From Salinicoccus sp. RF5 (GTDB lineage: Bacteria; Bacillota; Bacilli; Staphylococcales; Salinicoccaceae): DNA of 64,000 nucleotides. Every line of letters starts with the position of its first letter. Position 1 is the first letter of the stretch. The position numbers and the translations under genes were made by a program. Shown here one piece after another: positions 60,357-64,000 of the stretch. Below the pieces are notes generated by a model. The model was not told the DNA's origin. It made no database searches and worked only from the letters and a program-made list of their open reading frames with translations. The stretch covers positions 1 to 64,000 of the forward strand of contig NZ_JAJGRC010000003.1 in assembly GCF_020786625.1 (NCBI RefSeq), read 5' to 3'.

Positions 60357-61712
60357 CTATCTGTTATTTTCAACTATGCGTTCAAGGTCTGATTGTGCCT
60401 TTTCCAGTCCCGCTTCAACGGTTGTATTCCCACTGATGATGGATTCGAACGTCGGGTTCACCGTGCTTGCGAAATCGGGAGCCACGAGCGGCTGAGGTGT
60501 AAGCAGTGTATTGTCCATGTTCTCCACCATGAGGGAATATACTTCTTGTCCTGCTTCACTGAATTCATCACTCTCTGCAGCTGAGCTGCCGGCTTCCTCA
60601 TGGGCGACGAGGTCGAAATTGTTCTCCGCCCAGTAGAGCTGTGAATCATGGTTCGTCAGGAATTCGATGAATTTATAGGAGGCTTCAGGGTCTTTGGCGC
60701 CTTTTGGTATTTCGGCGACGAAGCCGCCGCCCCATGAAGTATGTCCGTTCCCTTCCTCTTTTTCAGGCAGTGGTGCCACACCGAAGTCCATATCCTGCCC
60801 AAAATCCCTGAGCTGGACGTAGTAGTTGGCGTTCTGTACCATCATGCCGATGTTTCCGGCCATGAATGGGTCCTGCTGAGCGTTTTCAAACTGGGAGTTG
60901 ATTGAGGTGATGGTATTCTCCCCGTATTTATTCTTCTGTTCCAGAATCCAGTTGAATGTATCGTGGACAGGTTCCGTATCGATCTTCACATCCCCATCAG
61001 GGCTGATGTAGTTCTCACCGAGGGCGTTCATCATCCATACATCCGTCCCCGAACCGATCAGCGGATAGAAGCCGATGCGTTCGTAGCTGCCGCCTTCCTC
61101 TACATCAAGCTGGGCGGCATACTCCTCAGCCTCTGCCCATGTGGACGGTGGATCTTCCGGATCCAGTCCGGCCTCTTCGAACAGATCCTTATTATAGAAG
61201 AGGATCTGTGTATCCGTATTGAACGGCAGGGCATACATCTCATCCTCATACATCGTCGCTTCCGTCATCTGGTCGTAGAAGCGGCTCTCGACATCGGAGT
61301 CGACGAATTCCGTGATCGGCTCCATCTGCCCCTCCTGTGCCCTCAGCTTCACCGTGTTTATGTCATTGATGATGACATCCGGCGGGTCGCCGGCAGCGAT
61401 CGCTGCAAGGTTCTTGGTCCATATGTCACCCCACGGGACATAAGTATGCTGTACTTCGATTTCATCCTGAGAACTGTTGAAGTCCTCGATGATCTTGTCG
61501 ATCACCGGACGCCTCTGTTCGGATCCCCAGAATGACCAGAAATCAAGTGTGACCTTTTCACCGTTCGAGCCTTCAGCATCACTGCCTTCCGTATCGCCTG
61601 ATGCATTGTCTTCCTCTGAAGAGTTGGAGCTTTCGGAATCCCCGATCTGGAATCCCCCGCAGGCTCCCAGTATAAAAACTGCCGTTAAAATAAGAAATAG
61701 AAACTTCTTCAT
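60357..61712 (-). CDS. ABC sugar transporter substrate-binding lipoprotein
   Basis: The 451-aa extracellular receptor has a lipoprotein signal peptide with lipobox LGAC (Cys18). An acidic Ser/Gly-rich linker follows, then a family 1 solute-binding domain (LDFWSFWGSEQRRPVIDKIIEDF, MYALPFNTDTQILFYNKDLF, TSWGGGFVAEIPKGAKDPEA). Such receptors bind oligosaccharides or glycosides; the ligand is unknown. ATG 61712 follows GGAGG. No ATPase gene is in the operon, so a shared MsmX-type ATPase is likely. Confidence 0.9.
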   Translation of the reverse strand: MKKFLFLILTAVFILGACGGFQIGDSESSNSSEEDNASGDTEGSDAEGSNGEKVTLDFWSFWGSEQRRPVIDKIIEDFNSSQDEIEVQHTYVPWGDIWTKNLAAIAAGDPPDVIINDINTVKLRAQEGQMEPITEFVDSDVESRFYDQMTEATMYEDEMYALPFNTDTQILFYNKDLFEEAGLDPEDPPSTWAEAEEYAAQLDVEEGGSYERIGFYPLIGSGTDVWMMNALGENYISPDGDVKIDTEPVHDTFNWILEQKNKYGENTITSINSQFENAQQDPFMAGNIGMMVQNANYYVQLRDFGQDMDFGVAPLPEKEEGNGHTSWGGGFVAEIPKGAKDPEASYKFIEFLTNHDSQLYWAENNFDLVAHEEAGSSAAESDEFSEAGQEVYSLMVENMDNTLLTPQPLVAPDFASTVNPTFESIISGNTTVEAGLEKAQSDLERIVENNR

Positions 61713-62054
61713 GATTTGATCCTCCATCCCGGATTAAAAAGTGTGAATATTCAGTTATGCGTTCATTATAGCAAAGAAGAAGTGGAATGCTATAAAAAAC
61801 TCGAACCAAAGGGTAATTTATTTTTAAGTGTTCCATGCATAATGCATTGAAAACCAGCAGCGGCAAAGGGTGAAGGGTTATTCAGAAAAATGATGAGAAA
61901 GAATTGAACATCGACTCAGCGAGGATTACAGTGTATTCATACACCAATTTCGTTTTCCGTAAGAAATTTTAAATATTGAAGGAAGAATAAAAAAATGAAG
62001 TGTAATGATATTAATTTTGTTCCATAATATGAAATTATGATTAAATAATTTCAT
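61713..62054. other. Upstream region of the ABC importer operon
   Basis: On the minus strand TGCTATAAT (61773-61765) is an extended -10 for the importer operon. Further upstream lie two short palindromes: ATGCAT-a-ATGCAT near 61836-61848 and GTGTAT-tc-ATACAC at 61931-61944. Either may bind a regulator. No gene with a ribosome-binding site is seen in this stretch. Confidence 0.5.
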
Positions 62055-62081
62055 AAAAAAACCGGCACTCCGAGTGCCGGT
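62055..62081 (-). terminator. Intrinsic terminator after the TcyP-like gene
   Basis: Minus strand ACCGGCACTC-gg-GAGTGCCGGT is followed by six or more T. Confidence 0.93.
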
Positions 62082-62086
62082 AAAAA

Positions 62087-63478
62087 CTATGCTTCTGCTG
62101 TGAGTTCATCGTAGCGTCTTTCATCATAGACATCTTTGTCCAATGAGCGGTTCGTCTTTGCGGTTATCGTTCCGGCCGTCATCGAACCGCTGACGTTGAC
62201 GGCTGTCCTTCCCATATCAATCAGGGGTTCGATGGAGATGAGGACGGCGGCGAGGGCAATCGGCAGGTTCATCGTTGACAGGACGATGATTGCTGCGAAT
62301 GTTGCACCGCCACCGACACCGGCGATCCCAAGGGAGGCGATGACCGTCACGGCAATCAGCGTAATGATGAACTGCGCGTTGATTTCAACACCGGCCGCCG
62401 GTGCAATCATGATGCCGAGCATTGCAGGGTAGATGCCGGCACACCCATTCTGACCGATGGATAGTCCAAAGCTCCCCGAGAAGTTGGCTATGCTTGCCGG
62501 TACGCCGAGTCTCGTCCGCTGCGTCTGTATGTTGAGCGGCAGTGTGCCGGCGCTTGAACGGGAAGTGAAGGCAAACAGCAGTGCTTCCGCCGTCTTCTTG
62601 AAGTACTGGAGTGGATTCAGTCCTGTCAGCCCGATCAGCAGGAGATGAACGAGGTACATCGTCAGCAGTGCAGCATATGAAGCAACGACGAACAGTCCAA
62701 GATCGTATATTGCCTGGAAGTTCGAAGTGGCCACAGTAGAGGCCATGATCGCCAGGATCCCATATGGGGTCAGGGCAAGAATGATTTTGACCAGCTGCAT
62801 GACCCAGTCGTTCAGGGCGATGATGCCTGTTCTGATCTTTTCACCGCTCTCGGGATTGCGCTGCATGAGACGGACGAAGCTGAATCCCATGAAGATGGCG
62901 AAGAGGACGACTGCAATCGTGGAAGGGGCCCGATCTCCTGTGAAGTCAAGGAAAGGATTGGCCGGCAGCAGTGATACAAGCTGCTGGGGAAGTGTCTGGT
63001 CTTCGATTTCAGAAGCGGTGCTCTCGAGTGAGAGTGCCCGTTCATTTTCGGCTTCACCCAGGTTGAGGCTTGAAGCATCAAGGTTGAAGAGCAGGGCGGC
63101 AGATATGCCGATGACAGCAGCAATTGCGGTGGTGCCGAGCAGCAGTGCGATGATTTTGATGCCTGATTTCAGAAACTTCTCCTTTACATCCATCTTTGCG
63201 AAAGCACCGAGGATGGAAATGAAGACGAGCGGCATGACGATCATCTGCAGCAGCCGGACGAATCCGCTGCCGACAATGGAAATCCAGTCCATCGTATTTG
63301 TTATGACCGTACCGTCCACGCCATAGATCAGCTGGAGTCCAGCGCCGAAGAACAGCCCGAGGACGAGGCCGATCATCACACGGTGGGAGAACTTAACATT
63401 CCGCTGCTTGAGGAACACCAGGGCACCGATGAGCAGCAGGAAGGCGATGATATTTATGACGACAAGTAATGCATCCAT
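62087..63478 (-). CDS. tcyP: L-cystine/dicarboxylate:cation symporter (TcyP-like)
   Basis: The 463-aa membrane protein belongs to the dicarboxylate/amino acid:cation symporter family, with eight helices plus re-entrant loops. The substrate-binding segments are TSRSSAGTLPLNIQT, IGQNGCAGIYPAML and GGGATFAAIIVLS, and DMGRTAVNVSGSM is near the end. Length and the N-terminus FLLLIGALVFLKQRNVKFSHRVMIG fit TcyP of Bacilli, a Na+-coupled cystine importer. Other small substrates remain possible. AAGGAGC precedes the ATG. Confidence 0.82.
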   Translation of the reverse strand: MDALLVVINIIAFLLLIGALVFLKQRNVKFSHRVMIGLVLGLFFGAGLQLIYGVDGTVITNTMDWISIVGSGFVRLLQMIVMPLVFISILGAFAKMDVKEKFLKSGIKIIALLLGTTAIAAVIGISAALLFNLDASSLNLGEAENERALSLESTASEIEDQTLPQQLVSLLPANPFLDFTGDRAPSTIAVVLFAIFMGFSFVRLMQRNPESGEKIRTGIIALNDWVMQLVKIILALTPYGILAIMASTVATSNFQAIYDLGLFVVASYAALLTMYLVHLLLIGLTGLNPLQYFKKTAEALLFAFTSRSSAGTLPLNIQTQRTRLGVPASIANFSGSFGLSIGQNGCAGIYPAMLGIMIAPAAGVEINAQFIITLIAVTVIASLGIAGVGGGATFAAIIVLSTMNLPIALAAVLISIEPLIDMGRTAVNVSGSMTAGTITAKTNRSLDKDVYDERRYDELTAEA

Positions 63479-63524
63479 TTGATGACAGCTCCTTTTTAAA
63501 CAAGTAGCCTCATCATAAACAAAT

Positions 63525-63551
63525 TAATCCTACTTTTCAAGTAGGATTAAT
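63525..63551. terminator. Inverted repeat between tcyP and the helicase gene
   Basis: TTAATCCTAC-ttttcaa-GTAGGATTAA. On the minus strand it follows the helicase stop codon and is followed by a weak T-rich stretch, so it may terminate that gene. It could also be an operator for tcyP. Confidence 0.5.
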
Positions 63552-63560
63552 ATATTCGTA

Positions 63561-64000
63561 CTATTCAGTCGGGTTGAGCAGATGGAGATGCCTTGTTGCC
63601 CGGGAGGCCAGAACATACAGTATATGCTTCGAATCGCTGTAGGATTGTGCATCCGTCAGGATGACGGTGTTGTACTCGAACCCCTTCGACAGATAGTAGG
63701 GCAGGATGATGAATGACTGGTTGTACAGCGTGTCCGTCTCCCCGAGGTTCTTCATCTGTGGGAACTCATCCTCCAACTGTGCATAATAGTGGTCGGCTGC
63801 TTCTCTTGAAGGGGTGATGATGGCGACTTGCGGATATTCCCCGGAGCGCAGTATGTCCCTGACATAGCCGAGTTCATCTTCAGTGTGCACTTTCTGCACC
63901 TCATCGCCGTCGACGGAGGCGGACTGTATGGAATCCGGGATGATGCTGTTAAGGAATGCATTGATCTGGTTTGTGGAGCGGTAGGAGCGCTCCAGCTTTT
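63561..64000 (-). CDS. HelD/UvrD-like superfamily 1 helicase, C-terminal part (cut by window edge)
   Basis: Only the last 146 codons are in the window; the 5' end lies beyond position 64000. The visible part has KLERSYRST (helicase motif near IV/V), a VAIITPSREAADHYY core strand, SKGFEYNTVILTDAQ (motif V) and YVLASRATRHLHLL (motif VI with its Arg). The composition resembles HelD, which recycles stalled RNA polymerase in Firmicutes, more than UvrD or PcrA. The assignment rests on the C-terminus only. Confidence 0.75.
   Translation of the reverse strand, partial: KLERSYRSTNQINAFLNSIIPDSIQSASVDGDEVQKVHTEDELGYVRDILRSGEYPQVAIITPSREAADHYYAQLEDEFPQMKNLGETDTLYNQSFIILPYYLSKGFEYNTVILTDAQSYSDSKHILYVLASRATRHLHLLNPTE

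Overview
The window reads as chromosome from a low- to mid-GC Gram-positive coccus of the family Staphylococcaceae, most probably Salinicoccus or a close relative such as Jeotgalicoccus. The evidence is the staphylococcal-type 5S rRNA, Rex, GroES and class I aldolase close to the S. aureus proteins, a MecA-family PBP, a CPBP protease beside groESL as in S. aureus, and base composition clearly richer in G+C than Staphylococcus. The organism call is inference. I see no insertion sequences, prophage, CRISPR array or tRNA genes.

Layout. 1-190: end of an rRNA operon (5S and terminator). 230-2780: tsaE-tsaB-rimI-tsaD, the t6A tRNA modification genes. The tsaD/ABC-F gap carries a DnaA-box cluster. 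3.1-9.3 kb: ABC-F ATPase, redox repressor Rex, TatA/TatC, a GH32 protein lacking the usual nucleophile and an RpiR regulator. 9.5-18 kb: LPXTG surface protein, M3 peptidase, two-domain PPK2 and a 1210-aa secreted subtilase, followed by a 41-bp tandem repeat. 18.2-21.2 kb: MroQ-like protease and CIRCE-controlled groESL. 21.5-29.3 kb: SSF transporter, OsmC protein, ferredoxin, NRDE protein, MecA-like PBP, proBA. 29.4-30.8 kb: cold-shock protein with a structured leader, and class I aldolase.

31.0-36.7 kb is the most distinctive operon: a LacI-type regulator with a large palindromic operator, HxlB, a three-gene TRAP transporter, RpiA and HxlA. It joins uptake of an unknown solute to the ribulose-monophosphate reactions and pentose-phosphate isomerisation. 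37-44.9 kb holds GDPD, DoxX and DUF805 proteins, several very small membrane proteins, a DUF606 transporter, a nitroreductase, an RND exporter and a CDF-type protein.

44.9-46.2 kb holds pheA with a long leader. It has a promoter, a 19-codon ORF with a Phe/Tyr-rich end (FFFSYF), alternative hairpins and an intrinsic terminator. This looks like ribosome-mediated attenuation rather than the T-box usual in Firmicutes, and is the strongest candidate for an undescribed regulatory system here. 46.2-58.6 kb carries ddl, pepT, acetyltransferases, LLM oxidoreductase, two convergent DHA2-type exporters, DinB, DJ-1, methyltransferase and azoreductase genes and several small proteins. 58.6-64 kb carries a sugar-type ABC importer without an ATPase gene, a TcyP-like symporter and the 3' end of a HelD/UvrD-like helicase gene cut by the window edge.

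Start codons were chosen from ribosome-binding-site spacing and family N-termini; several genes appear to use TTG. All functional statements come from sequence reading and remembered family knowledge; no database search was run.
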